The position numbers were made by a program, and so were the translations under genes. This document shows, one piece after another, positions 1-9,032 of a stretch of 64,000 nt of DNA. The notes under the pieces were generated by a model that saw nothing but the letters and a program-made list of their open reading frames with translations, searched no databases and had not been told where the DNA came from. How positions within the stretch are numbered: position 1 is the stretch's first letter; each line of letters starts with the position of its first letter. Location of the stretch: positions 2,666,001-2,730,000 of the forward strand of contig NZ_CP108508.1 of assembly GCF_035917275.1 (NCBI RefSeq). The letters run 5' to 3'. This DNA comes from Streptomyces sp. NBC_01237 (lineage in GTDB: Bacteria > Actinomycetota > Actinomycetes > Streptomycetales > Streptomycetaceae).

Positions 1-1527
1 GTCGAACGCCGGGGACACCAGGGCGGGCTTCTGGAGGGCGAGCTTGAGCAGCTCGCGCTCGGTGCGGTGGGCGGGGCTGCGGAGGTTGAGCGCGGGGCCC
101 GCGGGCGCGGTGGGCGCCTGGACGGACTGCTGCGCGGCGGAGCCCCGTGAGGGACCGCCCGGCGCGGAGCCCCGGTCGCCCCGCTCGCCCCGGTCGTTGC
201 GGGCCCAGCGGGCGAGCTGCGCGACCCGGTGCACGACGAATTCCTGGTCGAGGATGCCCACGAAACCGGCGAGCTGGACGGCCACCTCGCGCTGCACACT
301 GCTCGTCTTGATCTTGGCGACGACGGCAGCGGCCTCGTCGAGCGCCGCGGCCCGGCCCGCGGGTGTCTCCAGGTCGTAGCGCCGGACGATCTGGCGCAGG
401 GCGAACTCGAAGAGCGGGGTGCGGGGTTCGACCAGGTCGCGGACGGACTCGTCGCCCTTGGCCAGGCGCAGGTCGCAGGGGTCCATGTTGTCCGGGGCGA
501 TCGCGATGTAGGTCTCCGCGGCGAACTTCTGGTCGTCCTCGAAGGCCCGCAGGGCGGCCTTCTGACCGGCCGCGTCGCCGTCGAAGGTGAAGATCACCCG
601 GGCGCTGCCGTTGTCCATCAGGAGGCGGCGCAGGATCTTGATGTGGTCGTTGCCGAAGGCGGTGCCACAGGTGGCGATGGCGGTGGTGACCCCGGCCAGA
701 TGGCAGGCCATGACGTCGGTGTAGCCCTCGACGACGACGGCGCGGCTGGCCTTGGCGATGTCCTTCTTTGCCAGGTCGATGCCGTACAGCACCTGCGACT
801 TCTTGTAGATCGAGGTCTCGGGGGTGTTGAGGTACTTCGGCCCGTTGTCGTCGTCGCGCAGCTTGCGGGCACCGAAGCCGACGATCTCGCCCGAGGTGTC
901 GCTGATCGGCCACATCAGGCGGCCGCGGAAGCGGTCGATGGGGCCGCGGCGGCCGTCCTGGGACAGACCGGAGGTGATCAGCTCCTTGTCGCTGAAGCCC
1001 TTGCCGCGCAGATAGCGGGTGAGGTGGTCCCAGCCCGCGGGGCTGTAGCCGACGCCGAAGTGGGCGGCGGCCGCCTGGTCGAAGCCGCGCCCGGCGAGGA
1101 ACTTGCGGCCGATCTCGGCTTCGGGGCCGTCCAGCTGCTCCACGTAGAACTGGGCGGCGGCCTTGTGCGCCTCGATCAGCCTGATGCGTTCGCCGCGCTG
1201 GTGGGAGGGGTTGTAGCCGCCCTCCTCGTACCGCAGGGTGATGCCCGCCTTGGCGGCGAGGCGCTCGACCGTCTCCGAGAACGTGAGGTGGTCGATCTTC
1301 ATCACGAAGGCGAGGGTGTCGCCGCCCTCCTGGCAGCCGAAGCAGTGGAAGAGCCCCTTGCTGGGGCTGACCTGGAAGGAGGGTGACTTCTCGTCGTGGA
1401 AGGGGCAGAGCCCCTTGAGGTTTCCGCCGCCCGCGTTACGGAGCTGGAGGTATTCGGACACGACGGAGTCGATCGGGACCGCGTCCCGTACCGCCTTCAC
1501 GTCGTCGTCATTGATCCTGCCAGCCAC
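1..1527 (-). CDS. dnaG: DNA primase DnaG (3' end cut by window)
   Basis: Primase that makes RNA primers at the replication fork. The 509 codons seen start at a GTG (1527). The zinc-binding CHC2 module has C41, H44, C62 and C65. The RNA-polymerase domain follows, with the Toprim motif VVEGYTDVMA and the acidic FTFDGDAAG metal-binding motif. A proline- and glycine-rich linker then leads into the C-terminal helicase-binding domain, which is truncated by the window edge. Full-length actinobacterial primases are about 630-640 residues, so roughly the last fifth is missing. No neighbour upstream is close enough to suggest an operon. Identification is secure from the order of motifs. Confidence 0.97.
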   Translation of the reverse strand, partial: MAGRINDDDVKAVRDAVPIDSVVSEYLQLRNAGGGNLKGLCPFHDEKSPSFQVSPSKGLFHCFGCQEGGDTLAFVMKIDHLTFSETVERLAAKAGITLRYEEGGYNPSHQRGERIRLIEAHKAAAQFYVEQLDGPEAEIGRKFLAGRGFDQAAAAHFGVGYSPAGWDHLTRYLRGKGFSDKELITSGLSQDGRRGPIDRFRGRLMWPISDTSGEIVGFGARKLRDDDNGPKYLNTPETSIYKKSQVLYGIDLAKKDIAKASRAVVVEGYTDVMACHLAGVTTAIATCGTAFGNDHIKILRRLLMDNGSARVIFTFDGDAAGQKAALRAFEDDQKFAAETYIAIAPDNMDPCDLRLAKGDESVRDLVEPRTPLFEFALRQIVRRYDLETPAGRAAALDEAAAVVAKIKTSSVQREVAVQLAGFVGILDQEFVVHRVAQLARWARNDRGERGDRGSAPGGPSRGSAAQQSVQAPTAPAGPALNLRSPAHRTERELLKLALQKPALVSPAFD

Positions 1528-1626
1528 GGGTGAAGTCTACGGGTGGGCTCGGACAACCGGACGCGGGCCGGACCCGGCGGACCGGTCCGGGGGACGTCCC
1601 GGGGGGATGTCCCACGGGCAGGTACC

Positions 1627-1699
1627 GGGGTGCCGGACGTCCGTGGTGGGTCCGGCACCCCGGATCGCGTCCGCCCGGAGCGGGGCTCCGGGCGGACGC
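1627..1699 (-). terminator. Two tandem perfect hairpins
   Basis: A 12-bp perfect stem (1627-1638 with 1650-1661) is followed by a 15-bp perfect stem with a GGG loop (1667-1681 with 1685-1699). The second lies 8 bases past the stop of the oxidoreductase gene at 1707, so it probably ends that minus-strand transcript before dnaG. No U-run is present, which is normal in this genus. Confidence 0.8.
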
Positions 1700-1706
1700 G
1701 CGGCGC

Positions 1707-2966
1707 TCAGAGGAGGGATCCCAGCGGGACCGAGGGGTCGCCCAGCACCTCCGGGTCGATCTGCTGTCCGGCCCGGATCAGCTCCTGGACGGTGTCGGTG
1801 ACATCCCACACGTTGACGTTCATCCCGGCCAGCACCCGGCGGTCCTTCAGCCAGAAGGCGATGAACTCCCGCTTGCCCGCGTCCCCCCGGATGACGACCT
1901 GGTCGTAGCTGCCCGGCGGCGCCCAGCCCGAGTATTCGAGACCGAGGTCGTACTGGTCGGAGAAGAAGTACGGCACCCGGTCGTAGCTGACTTCCTGGCC
2001 GAGCATGGCCCGCGCCGCGGCCGGTCCGCCGTTGAGCGCGTTCGCCCAGTGCTCGACCCGCAGCCGGGTACCGAGCAGCGGATGGTCCACCGCGGCGACG
2101 TCCCCGGCGGCGTAGATGTGCGGGTCGGAGGTGCGCAGGGAGGCGTCGACGGCGATACCGCCGCCGCGCGAGCGGTCGGCGAGTTCGAGTCCGGCGGCCT
2201 CGGCGAGCGCGGTGCGCGGGGCGGCGCCGATCGCGGCCAGCACGTCGTGGGCCGGGTGCTCCTCCCCGTCGTCGGTGCGGGCGGCGAAGACCAGGCCGTC
2301 CTGGCCGGTGATCTCGGTGAGGCGGGCGCCGAAGTGGAAGCGGACCCCGTGCTCACTGTGCAGCTCGGTGAAGATCTGGCCCAGTTCGGGGCCGATGACC
2401 TGGTACAGCGGGGTCGCCTCCGGCTCGACGACGGTGACCTCGGCGCCGTAGCTCCGGGCCGCCGCCGCGACCTCCAGGCCGATCCAGCCGGCTCCGGCGA
2501 TCACCAGATGGCCGTTGTCGCGGCCGAGCGCGGACAGGACGTTGCGCAGCCGGTCGGCGTGGGCGAGGCGGCGCAGATGGTGGACGCCGGCCAGGTCCGT
2601 GCCCGGGATGTCGAGGCGGCGCGGTTCGGCACCGGTGGCGAGCAGCAGCTTGTCGTAGTGGATGACGGTGTTGTCACCGAGCTGTACGGAGCGGGCGTAG
2701 CGGTCGACGGCGGTGACGGGCTGGCCGAGGTGCAGCTCGACGTCGGCGCCCGCGTACCAGGCCGCGTCCTGGACGAAGACGCTGTCGCGCTCCTCCTTGC
2801 CCGCCAGGTACCCCTTGGACAGGGGAGGCCGTTCGTACGGATGGTCGCGCTCATCGCCGATGAGGATCACCCGGCCGCTGAAACCCTCCGCCCGGAGTGT
2901 TTCGGCCGCCTTCGCTCCCGCGAGTCCTCCGCCGATGATGACGAACGTCCGATGTGCGTCGACCAC
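1707..2966 (-). CDS. FAD-dependent NAD(P)H oxidoreductase, ferredoxin-reductase type
   Basis: A 419-residue flavoprotein of the pyridine nucleotide-disulphide family, closest in layout to rhodocoxin or putidaredoxin reductases that pass electrons from NAD(P)H to a small iron-sulphur protein. The N-terminal FAD motif GGGLAG is at residues 12-17, a second Rossmann motif GAGWIG near 155 would bind NAD(P)H, and YAAGDVA near 290 contacts the flavin. A C-terminal reductase domain follows. The GTG at 2966 was chosen because GAGGAG sits 8 bases upstream; the longer in-frame reading adds an unconserved tail. No ferredoxin or P450 gene is adjacent, so the partner is unknown. Confidence 0.88.
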   Translation of the reverse strand: MVDAHRTFVIIGGGLAGAKAAETLRAEGFSGRVILIGDERDHPYERPPLSKGYLAGKEERDSVFVQDAAWYAGADVELHLGQPVTAVDRYARSVQLGDNTVIHYDKLLLATGAEPRRLDIPGTDLAGVHHLRRLAHADRLRNVLSALGRDNGHLVIAGAGWIGLEVAAAARSYGAEVTVVEPEATPLYQVIGPELGQIFTELHSEHGVRFHFGARLTEITGQDGLVFAARTDDGEEHPAHDVLAAIGAAPRTALAEAAGLELADRSRGGGIAVDASLRTSDPHIYAAGDVAAVDHPLLGTRLRVEHWANALNGGPAAARAMLGQEVSYDRVPYFFSDQYDLGLEYSGWAPPGSYDQVVIRGDAGKREFIAFWLKDRRVLAGMNVNVWDVTDTVQELIRAGQQIDPEVLGDPSVPLGSLL

Positions 2967-3184
2967 TTGATGCCTCCTCAGTGCAGTGCTGCGCGGCGCC
3001 ACCACCTGCGAGCGTCCCGCACGCAGCGTGATGACGAAAGAGGGTGTACCCCGATCAGGTCACACCCAGTGGTCATGGGCCGGTCTGCCGACCCGTGCCG
3101 GCTCCGTACGGGCGTGGGGCCCCGGTCCCCGCGGGGAGCCGGAGTCCCGCGCCCGGCGCGGTACGTGTTCCCAGCACACCACGT

Positions 3185-4522
3185 TCAGTGGTGGCGGACC
3201 GTGAGGGCGGCGTGCAGGGAGCGGGCCGATGCGTCGGTGAGGGCGGCGATCTGGTCGACCAGGACCCGCTTGCGGGCCCGGTCGTCGGGCGCCTCGTCGT
3301 ACAGGGACCGGAACTGCGGCTCCAGGCCCTCCGGGGCGCGGGCGGTGAGAGCGGCGGCCAGCTCCGCGATGACGACCCGCTGGCCGGCGCGGATGACCTC
3401 CTGCTCGGCGCGCTGCATCACATAGCGGTCGGCGACCGCCTTGAGCACCGCGCACTCGTTGCGGACCTCGCGCGGGAGCACCAGTTCCGCCCCGTACCGG
3501 CCGAGCCGCCCCGGCCCGTACACCTCGCGCGTCGCGGTCTCGGCCGCCTGGCAGAAGCGGCCGATGAGCTGGCTCGTGGCGTCCTTCAGCCGGGCCTGGG
3601 CCACGGCGGAGCCGTCGTAGCCGTGCGGCCACCAGTCCTGTTCGAGCAGCCGGTCCAGGGCGTCGGAGAGTTCCTGCGGGTCGGTGTCCGCAGGTACGTA
3701 GCGCCCGATGGCGACGGCCCGGATCTCGCGCCGCTCCGGCTCCGCGTGCAGGCAGTTGGGATCGATGTGCCCGGCGTGCAGCCCGTCCTCGAAGTCGTGC
3801 ACGGAGTACGCGACGTCGTCGGACCAGTCCATGACCTGGGCCTCGAAGCACTTGCGGTCCTGCGGGGCGCCCTTGCGGGCCCACTCGAAGACCGGCAGGT
3901 CGTCCTCGTAGACCCCGAACTTCGGTGAGCCGGGGTCGGTGGGGTGGGCGCCGCGCGGCCAGGGGTACTTGGTGGCGGCGTCCAGGGCGGCGCGGGTCAG
4001 ATTGAGCCCGACGCTGGCCAGTTCCCCGGTCCGGGTGTCGCGGACGAAACGCTTCGGTTCGAGGCGGGTCAGCAGGCGCAGCGACTGGGCGTTGCCCTCG
4101 AAACCGCCGCAGTCGGACGCGAAGTCGTTGAGCGCCTGTTCGCCGTTGTGGCCGAACGGGGGGTGGCCCATGTCGTGGGCGAGGCAGGCGGTTTCCACGA
4201 GATCGGGATCACAGCCGAGCACGGCGCCGAGCTCCCGGCCGACCTGGGCGCACTCCAGGGAGTGCGTGAGCCGGGTCCGGGGGCTGGCGTCCCAGGCGCT
4301 GGAGCGGGTACCGGGCGTCACCACCTGGGTCTTCCCGGCGAGCCTGCGCAGAGCGGCGGAGTGCAGCACCCGGGCCCGGTCGCGCTGGAAGGCGGTACGG
4401 CCGGGCCGTTTGTCCTGCTCGGTGTCCCAGCGCTCGGTGTCGCCCGGCCCGTAAGGGCCGGTTCCGGTGTCCTGTGCGGCGTGTGCGCCGTATGCCCCGC
4501 GTGCGCCCTGTGTCCCGTCCAT
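3185..4522 (-). CDS. dgt: Deoxyguanosinetriphosphate triphosphohydrolase-like protein
   Basis: HD-superfamily hydrolase that splits dNTPs into deoxynucleoside and triphosphate, limiting the dNTP pool. The metal-binding histidines and aspartates are visible as RLTHSLE and, further on, [15 protein letters not shown]; the [14 protein letters not shown] segment is also typical of the family. The ATG at 4522 gives 445 residues, slightly longer than usual because of a glycine/alanine-rich N-terminal stretch, so a later start is possible. In many actinobacteria dgt lies close to dnaG, as here. It stands alone on its transcript as far as the sequence shows. Confidence 0.92.
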   Translation of the reverse strand: MDGTQGARGAYGAHAAQDTGTGPYGPGDTERWDTEQDKRPGRTAFQRDRARVLHSAALRRLAGKTQVVTPGTRSSAWDASPRTRLTHSLECAQVGRELGAVLGCDPDLVETACLAHDMGHPPFGHNGEQALNDFASDCGGFEGNAQSLRLLTRLEPKRFVRDTRTGELASVGLNLTRAALDAATKYPWPRGAHPTDPGSPKFGVYEDDLPVFEWARKGAPQDRKCFEAQVMDWSDDVAYSVHDFEDGLHAGHIDPNCLHAEPERREIRAVAIGRYVPADTDPQELSDALDRLLEQDWWPHGYDGSAVAQARLKDATSQLIGRFCQAAETATREVYGPGRLGRYGAELVLPREVRNECAVLKAVADRYVMQRAEQEVIRAGQRVVIAELAAALTARAPEGLEPQFRSLYDEAPDDRARKRVLVDQIAALTDASARSLHAALTVRHH

Positions 4523-4781
4523 GGTCCCGACAGTAGCGACCGGGGCGGACAACGCGCCGGGCACGGGTCCCCGGAGCCGGACGGAGGCCCGCGTCCGTGC
4601 GCCCGCCGGGGCGCCGCCGGGTCAGGTCGTGCCCGAGGTGATGGCCGCGGCCGGGCTGCGGCGATGACGGGGATCGGTTCCAGGGCGGTGGAGTGCCGGT
4701 TTCCCGGGTCGGCGAACCTTTTGGCCGTTTTGCTCGTCCGATCAGGTGGGACCGCACAGCAGATCGACAGGGGGGGCTCCC

Positions 4782-5552
4782 ATGCGACTCACTCGACCGG
4801 CGTGGCCGACGTGGCCGAGGCCGCTGCGACGGCTGCGAGGATCACGGCGGCCGGAAGCGCTCGGGCGGTCCGGGACGGCGCCCCGGCTGCCACTGCCCCG
4901 CACCCGGCGCGCGCAGCGGCGAGTGGCGCAGGGTCTGATGCTCGCCTGCGTGGTGGGGATCGCGCCCGCGACCTGGATGCACACCACCGCCGACGCCCGG
5001 GTCCGGACCACGGCCGACGCTCCGGCCCGGGACGTCGCCGTGGTGTTCGGGGCCGGGCTGTGGAAGGGGAGACCCTCGCCCTATCTCGCGCACCGGCTGG
5101 ACGCCGCCGCCGAGCTGTACCGGACCGGCAAGGTGAAGGTCGTGCTGGTCACCGGGGACAACAGCCGGGAGGAGTACGACGAGCCGGACGCGATGCGCAC
5201 GTATCTCGCCGGGCGCGGGGTGCCGGACGCGCGGATCGTGAGCGACTTCGCCGGGTTCGACACCTGGGACTCGTGTGTACGGGCCAAGAAGATCTTCGGG
5301 GTCGACCGGGCCGTCCTGGTGAGCCAGGGCTTCCACATCCGGCGGGCGATCGCCCTGTGCCGGTCCGCCGGTATCGACGCGTACGGGGTCGGGGTCGACG
5401 CGAAGCGCGATGCGACCTGGTACTACGGCGGGGCGCGGGAGATCTTCGCGGCGGGGAAGGCGGCCGTGGACGCGGTGTTCACACCCGATCCGCGCTTCCT
5501 GGGGCCCGAGGAACCGGGAGTGACGGAGGCCCTCGCCGCCGGAAAGCGGTGA
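4782..5552 (+). CDS. SanA/YdcF-like DUF218 membrane protein
   Basis: A 256-residue protein of the DUF218 family, related to SanA (vancomycin exclusion) in enterobacteria; the exact reaction is not known. The basic N-terminus (about 50 residues) is followed by one hydrophobic segment near residues 52-65. The conserved core has VVFGAGLW, TGDN, a histidine motif (QGFHIRRA) and a conserved aspartate near VDAKRD. The ATG at 4782 was chosen because a G-rich sequence lies just upstream and the 12 preceding in-frame codons look unconserved. It is the only plus-strand gene between dgt and the convergent cutA operon. Confidence 0.82.
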   Translation: MRLTRPAWPTWPRPLRRLRGSRRPEALGRSGTAPRLPLPRTRRAQRRVAQGLMLACVVGIAPATWMHTTADARVRTTADAPARDVAVVFGAGLWKGRPSPYLAHRLDAAAELYRTGKVKVVLVTGDNSREEYDEPDAMRTYLAGRGVPDARIVSDFAGFDTWDSCVRAKKIFGVDRAVLVSQGFHIRRAIALCRSAGIDAYGVGVDAKRDATWYYGGAREIFAAGKAAVDAVFTPDPRFLGPEEPGVTEALAAGKR

Positions 5553-5586
5553 GCCGGGGGGGCGGCGGGGGTGAGCGCGGACCGGA

Positions 5587-5766
5587 GTGAGCACGGGCGC
5601 GGTGAGCGCGGGCGCGGTGAGCGCGGGCACGGTGAGCGCGGGCACGGTGAGCGCGGGCACGGTGAGCGCGGGCACGGTGAGCGCGGGCACGGTGAGCACG
5701 GGCGCGGTGAGCACGGGCGCGGTGAGCACGGGCGCGGTGAGCACGGGCGCGGTGAGCACGGGCGCG
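5587..5766. repeat. Minisatellite of twelve 15-bp units
   Basis: Twelve uninterrupted copies of gtgagcNcgggcNcg, followed by a decaying thirteenth, fill the gap between two convergent genes (5553-5903). Two positions vary, giving three unit types in blocks: one AG, one GG, five GA and five AG (the variable bases in order). All frames are open across the array because the unit length is divisible by three, which creates spurious ORFs on both strands. Apart from the array the 351-base gap shows nothing I can assign. Confidence 0.95.
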
Positions 5767-5903
5767 GTGAGCGCGGACCGGCGTGAAACGGACAGCGGTG
5801 TGCGGGGGCGTCGGCCGCAAGGGCCGGACCGCACCCGTGGGCCGGGCCGGGCCGGCCCTCCGGCCGCCCCGGCCCTCGGCCCGGTTGTCACGGGTGGCGG
5901 AGT

Positions 5904-6443
5904 TCAGGGTGTGGGCGCTCCGGGTGGCGGCCGCCCGGTGGTCCACCGCCCGTCGGGGATGAGAGTGCCGCCGGTGTGCAGCGAGCGGGTGACGGCCGCC
6001 GCCGCCAGATAGACCCAGGCGTGCACCGGCCCGTCGGGCGCCCGGCCGACCGACTCCAGTGCCTCGGGCTCCGGACCGTGCACCGGCTCTTCGGGCGCCG
6101 GGACCTCGACCTCCCGGATCACCCGCTCGTACAGGTTGCGCGGGTGCCCCGGCCCCAGGTACTCCTCCAGATGGTCGAGCAGCCCCAGCAGCTCCCCGTA
6201 CACCCCCGGCACCGCCCTGATGAGGGTGCCGTGGACCGTGCCGTCGCCCTCGATGGCGTACGGGTATCCGGGGCCGTCGTAGAGCAGGGCGCCCGGCAGC
6301 ACGGCCGGCCGCTCCCCGGCCGTACGCCCCCGCAGGAAGAGGTCGTGGTTGGGTTCACCGGGGAGCAGCGTGCCGTACACGAAGAACGGCAGCTCGGCGG
6401 CGGATCCGGACTCCGGCGGGGCGGCGCTCACGCCCGCCGTCAC
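5904..6443 (-). CDS. Gamma-glutamylcyclotransferase-like protein (AIG2 fold)
   Basis: A 179-residue protein with the cyclotransferase fold signature FVYGTLLPGEPNH at its N-terminus, followed by PGALLYDGPGYPYAI and a LLDHLEEYLG segment. The family includes gamma-glutamylcyclotransferase and gamma-glutamylaminecyclotransferase, which release 5-oxoproline; the substrate here cannot be read from sequence. The GTG start at 6443 overlaps the cutA stop in GTGA, so translation is probably coupled to cutA. The C-terminal 20 residues are proline- and glycine-rich. Confidence 0.8.
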   Translation of the reverse strand: MTAGVSAAPPESGSAAELPFFVYGTLLPGEPNHDLFLRGRTAGERPAVLPGALLYDGPGYPYAIEGDGTVHGTLIRAVPGVYGELLGLLDHLEEYLGPGHPRNLYERVIREVEVPAPEEPVHGPEPEALESVGRAPDGPVHAWVYLAAAAVTRSLHTGGTLIPDGRWTTGRPPPGAPTP

Positions 6444-6778
6444 AGAGCGGTTTCGGGCGCCGTCTCCGCCGTCACCCAACCGAGGTAACGGGCGCTGCCG
6501 CGGACCACCGGAATCGCGATGATCTCCGGGATGTCGTAGTCGTGCGCCGCCCGGATGTGGTCCTCCAGTTCGTCGTAGCGCTCGGCCGTCGTCTTCAGGA
6601 GGACCTGCCACTCCTCATTGGTCTCGATGGCGTTCTGCCACCGGTAGACCGAGGAGACGGGCGCGGAGATCTGGGCGCAGGCGGCGAGCCGCGCCTCCAC
6701 CGCGCCCCGCGCCAGGGCGTGGGCCTTGTCCTCGCTGTCCGTCGTGGTCAGTACGGTCAGCCATGCCGGCGCTGTCAT
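6440..6778 (-). CDS. cutA: CutA divalent-cation tolerance protein
   Basis: A 112-residue protein of the trimeric CutA family, linked to copper and other divalent-cation tolerance and structurally like PII signal proteins. Family hallmarks are VLTTTDSEDKA near the N-terminus, ARLAACAQI around residue 30-37, the SVYRWQ motif and the C-terminal YLGWV. The length matches the family. An AGGAG motif lies 8 bases before the ATG at 6778. It is the first gene of a two-gene unit with the cyclotransferase-like gene. Confidence 0.93.
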   Translation of the reverse strand: MTAPAWLTVLTTTDSEDKAHALARGAVEARLAACAQISAPVSSVYRWQNAIETNEEWQVLLKTTAERYDELEDHIRAAHDYDIPEIIAIPVVRGSARYLGWVTAETAPETAL

Positions 6779-6849
6779 CGTCGGTCTCCTCGGGGTACGG
6801 GGGCTCCTGCCCCCTCTCGGCCTCCCCCCGATTGTCGGCCCGAACCGGC

Positions 6850-7464
6850 TCAGGCGCCGTACGGGCGCCTCACCTTGGCCTCGCGCAGGGCGTGTCCCCA
6901 CCAGACCAGCTGGTCGAGCAGCGTCTTCGCCGCCGCGTCGGGGACCGCGGGGTCCTTGTGCCGTCCCTCGTCGTCGAAGAGGGCGCCCGCGTTGTGGAAC
7001 GAGATGGTGTCGCGTACGGAGACCGCGTGCAGTTCGGCGAAGACCTGACGGAGGTGTTCGACGGCCCGCAGCCCTCCGGAGACCCCGCCGTACGAGACGA
7101 AGGCGACGGGTTTGGCCTGCCATTCGGTGTAGTGCCAGTCGATGAGGTTCTTCAGCGAGGCGGGGAAGGAGTGGTTGTACTCGGGGGTGAGGACGACGAA
7201 GGCATCGGCCTGCGCCAACCGGGGTGTGACCTCGGCGAGTCGGGCGAGCGTCGCGGCGTCCGGGCTGTAGGAGAGGGTGTACGGCAGGTCGACTTCGGCG
7301 ACATCGATCAGGTCGGTCTCGATGTCCGGGTGGTCCGCCGTGTGGGCGAGGAACCAGTCGGCGACGACCGGGCCGAAGCGCCCGTCGCGGGTGCTGGCGA
7401 GGATGACGGCCACCTTCAGCGGGGCGGCGGTCGTGACGGGTGACACAGGCGTGTTGAGGTCCAT
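6850..7464 (-). CDS. NAD(P)H-dependent FMN reductase family protein
   Basis: A 204-residue flavodoxin-like reductase. The phosphate-binding loop of FMN is visible in VILASTRDGRFG, and the classic TPEYNHSFPASLKNLIDW motif stacks on the flavin. SYGGVSGGLRA is the second conserved loop. Such enzymes reduce FMN, quinones, azo dyes or chromate; the physiological substrate is unknown. A 71-base gap separates it from cutA. The ATG at 7464 fits the usual N-terminus of the family. Confidence 0.88.
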   Translation of the reverse strand: MDLNTPVSPVTTAAPLKVAVILASTRDGRFGPVVADWFLAHTADHPDIETDLIDVAEVDLPYTLSYSPDAATLARLAEVTPRLAQADAFVVLTPEYNHSFPASLKNLIDWHYTEWQAKPVAFVSYGGVSGGLRAVEHLRQVFAELHAVSVRDTISFHNAGALFDDEGRHKDPAVPDAAAKTLLDQLVWWGHALREAKVRRPYGA

Positions 7465-7542
7465 GCCGGAGAGACTCGCGCCTCAACCAGGGTTGAGGTC
7501 AAGCCTCGCCGCCGGGAAGTGCCGCGGCATACGGTGGACCGC

Positions 7543-8337
7543 ATGACAACTCCCGCACCGGCGCCGTACGTCGAGGTCAATGGGCACCCGGCCACCGAGG
7601 AGGATCTGCGGATCCCGGCCTTCTTCGACTACGGCCACTTCACGGCCATGCAGATCAGGGACGGAAGGGTGCGCGGCCTCGCCCTCCACCTCGACCGCCT
7701 GGACCGTGCGAGCCGCGAACTGTTCGCGCTCGCGCTGGACGGGGAGCGGGTACGGGAGCTGATCCGGCACGCCCTGGACGGGGCCGGGGTCCGGGACGCC
7801 TCCACCCGGGTCCACGGCTTCCTGCCGCCGGGCGACACGGAGACGACGCTCATGGTCACGGTGCGCGCGCCCGCGCGAATGGCCACCACCGCGAAGAGCC
7901 TGATGTCGGTGCCGTACGCACGGGTGGTTCCGCACATCAAGCGCCCCGGCGAATTCGGGCAGACCTATTACGGCCGGCAGGCCGAGCGGGCGGGTTTCGA
8001 CGAGGCACTGCTGACCGCGCCCGGCGGTGTGGTGACCGAGGGCGCGATCACCAACATCGGTTTCTGGGACGGCACTTCGGTGGTGTGGCCGCAGGCACCC
8101 GCGCTGACCGGCATCACCATGGCGCTCCTGGAGAGCGGGCTGGCCCGAACGGACCGGCCGTCGGTACGGCGCCCGGTGACCCTGGACGGCCTCGGTGCGT
8201 ACCGGGCGGCCTTCGTCACCAACTCGCAGGGCATCGCTCCGGTCCGGCGGATCGACGACACGGAGTTCGCGGTCGACGAGGAGCTGATGGGGCAGCTGAC
8301 GAAGGTGTACGAGGACGCGCCCTGGGACACCGTCTGA
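7543..8337 (+). CDS. Aminotransferase class IV protein
   Basis: A 264-residue PLP-dependent enzyme of fold type IV, the group that holds branched-chain aminotransferases, D-amino acid aminotransferase and 4-amino-4-deoxychorismate lyase. Visible features are the N-terminal FFDYGHFTAM segment, LHLDRLDRA, a lysine (K133, PHIK) at the place expected for the PLP Schiff base, and GVVTEGAITNIGF, the phosphate-binding region. TNSQGIAPVRRID near the end is typical. The ATG at 7543 gives the normal length. It stands alone and diverges from the FMN reductase gene. Confidence 0.82.
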   Translation: MTTPAPAPYVEVNGHPATEEDLRIPAFFDYGHFTAMQIRDGRVRGLALHLDRLDRASRELFALALDGERVRELIRHALDGAGVRDASTRVHGFLPPGDTETTLMVTVRAPARMATTAKSLMSVPYARVVPHIKRPGEFGQTYYGRQAERAGFDEALLTAPGGVVTEGAITNIGFWDGTSVVWPQAPALTGITMALLESGLARTDRPSVRRPVTLDGLGAYRAAFVTNSQGIAPVRRIDDTEFAVDEELMGQLTKVYEDAPWDTV

Positions 8338-8463
8338 GCCGAGGCGCACGGCGCCGGGGCGGCCGGACCCGAGGACGCCGGGGTGCACGCCGGGGCGACG
8401 GGACATGAGGGACGGGGCCACCGGGGCCGTCCGGCCGCCGGGCCGGTGCAGGAGCATGGGGGC

Positions 8464-8925
8464 ATGCAGATCCATATCGAAGCCTCCGATCTCCCGGGCC
8501 GCACCTGCGGCCCCGACACCGACTTCCCCGGTTTCGACAACATCCACGTCGGCGTGCAGCGCAAGGACAGGCCCGACGAGCTGCTCGACCCGCACCCGGG
8601 CGACGCCCCGTCCGCCACCTGGACGCTGGACTGCGCGGCGACGGCCACGGCGGACGGCATCGAGGTCACCGGGCCGTACGTCCAGAACCGGCTGGGCGGG
8701 CGCTTCGTCTATCTGTCATGGGGGACGGTGGACGACACCGGCCTGTTCAGCATGTTCCGGCGCGCCAAACTGATGTTCAGCGACATCGATCCGGCCGTCC
8801 TCGAAGCCGCCGCCCGGACCGGTCACCTCACCGCGCGACTGCCGCTCACCGACGCCAAGGGACAGCCGCTGTGCGCCCGGGTGCGCCCGCCGCTCATCAC
8901 CTGGACCGCCACGAACGGCCTGTGA
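8464..8925 (+). CDS. DUF5990 family protein
   Basis: A 153-residue soluble protein starting MQIHIEASDLPGR; this N-terminal block, the NIHVGVQ segment and the GPYVQNRLGGRFVYLSWG block match what I recall of the DUF5990 family. No function is known. It has no signal peptide or membrane segment. Ligand binding is suggested only by the family's small beta-rich fold and is not evident in the sequence. The ATG at 8464 is preceded by a GGGG-rich stretch. A strong terminator follows at 8987. Confidence 0.75.
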   Translation: MQIHIEASDLPGRTCGPDTDFPGFDNIHVGVQRKDRPDELLDPHPGDAPSATWTLDCAATATADGIEVTGPYVQNRLGGRFVYLSWGTVDDTGLFSMFRRAKLMFSDIDPAVLEAAARTGHLTARLPLTDAKGQPLCARVRPPLITWTATNGL

Positions 8926-8986
8926 CGCCGGAACGCCGCAGCCACCGGGCCCGGCGGAGGGGCCGTGCGACTCCCGGACGGCAAGA

Positions 8987-9032
8987 AACCGCCCCCACCG
9001 GGCCCAGGGGGGGTGGGCCGGTGGGGGCGGTT
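8987..9032 (+). terminator. Long GC hairpin after DUF5990 gene
   Basis: Arms 8987-9006 and 9014-9032 pair over about 19 bp with a single bulged G and a short G-rich loop. It starts 61 bases after the stop at 8925. Confidence 0.8.

Noticed and set aside
5587..5766. CRISPR array
   Set aside because: Repeats are head to tail without unique spacers, and there are no cas genes.
5587..6012. Open frames within the 15-bp tandem array (VSTGA repeats and their complements)
   Set aside because: The unit length is divisible by three, so all frames stay open by construction. No ribosome site or conserved flank supports a protein.
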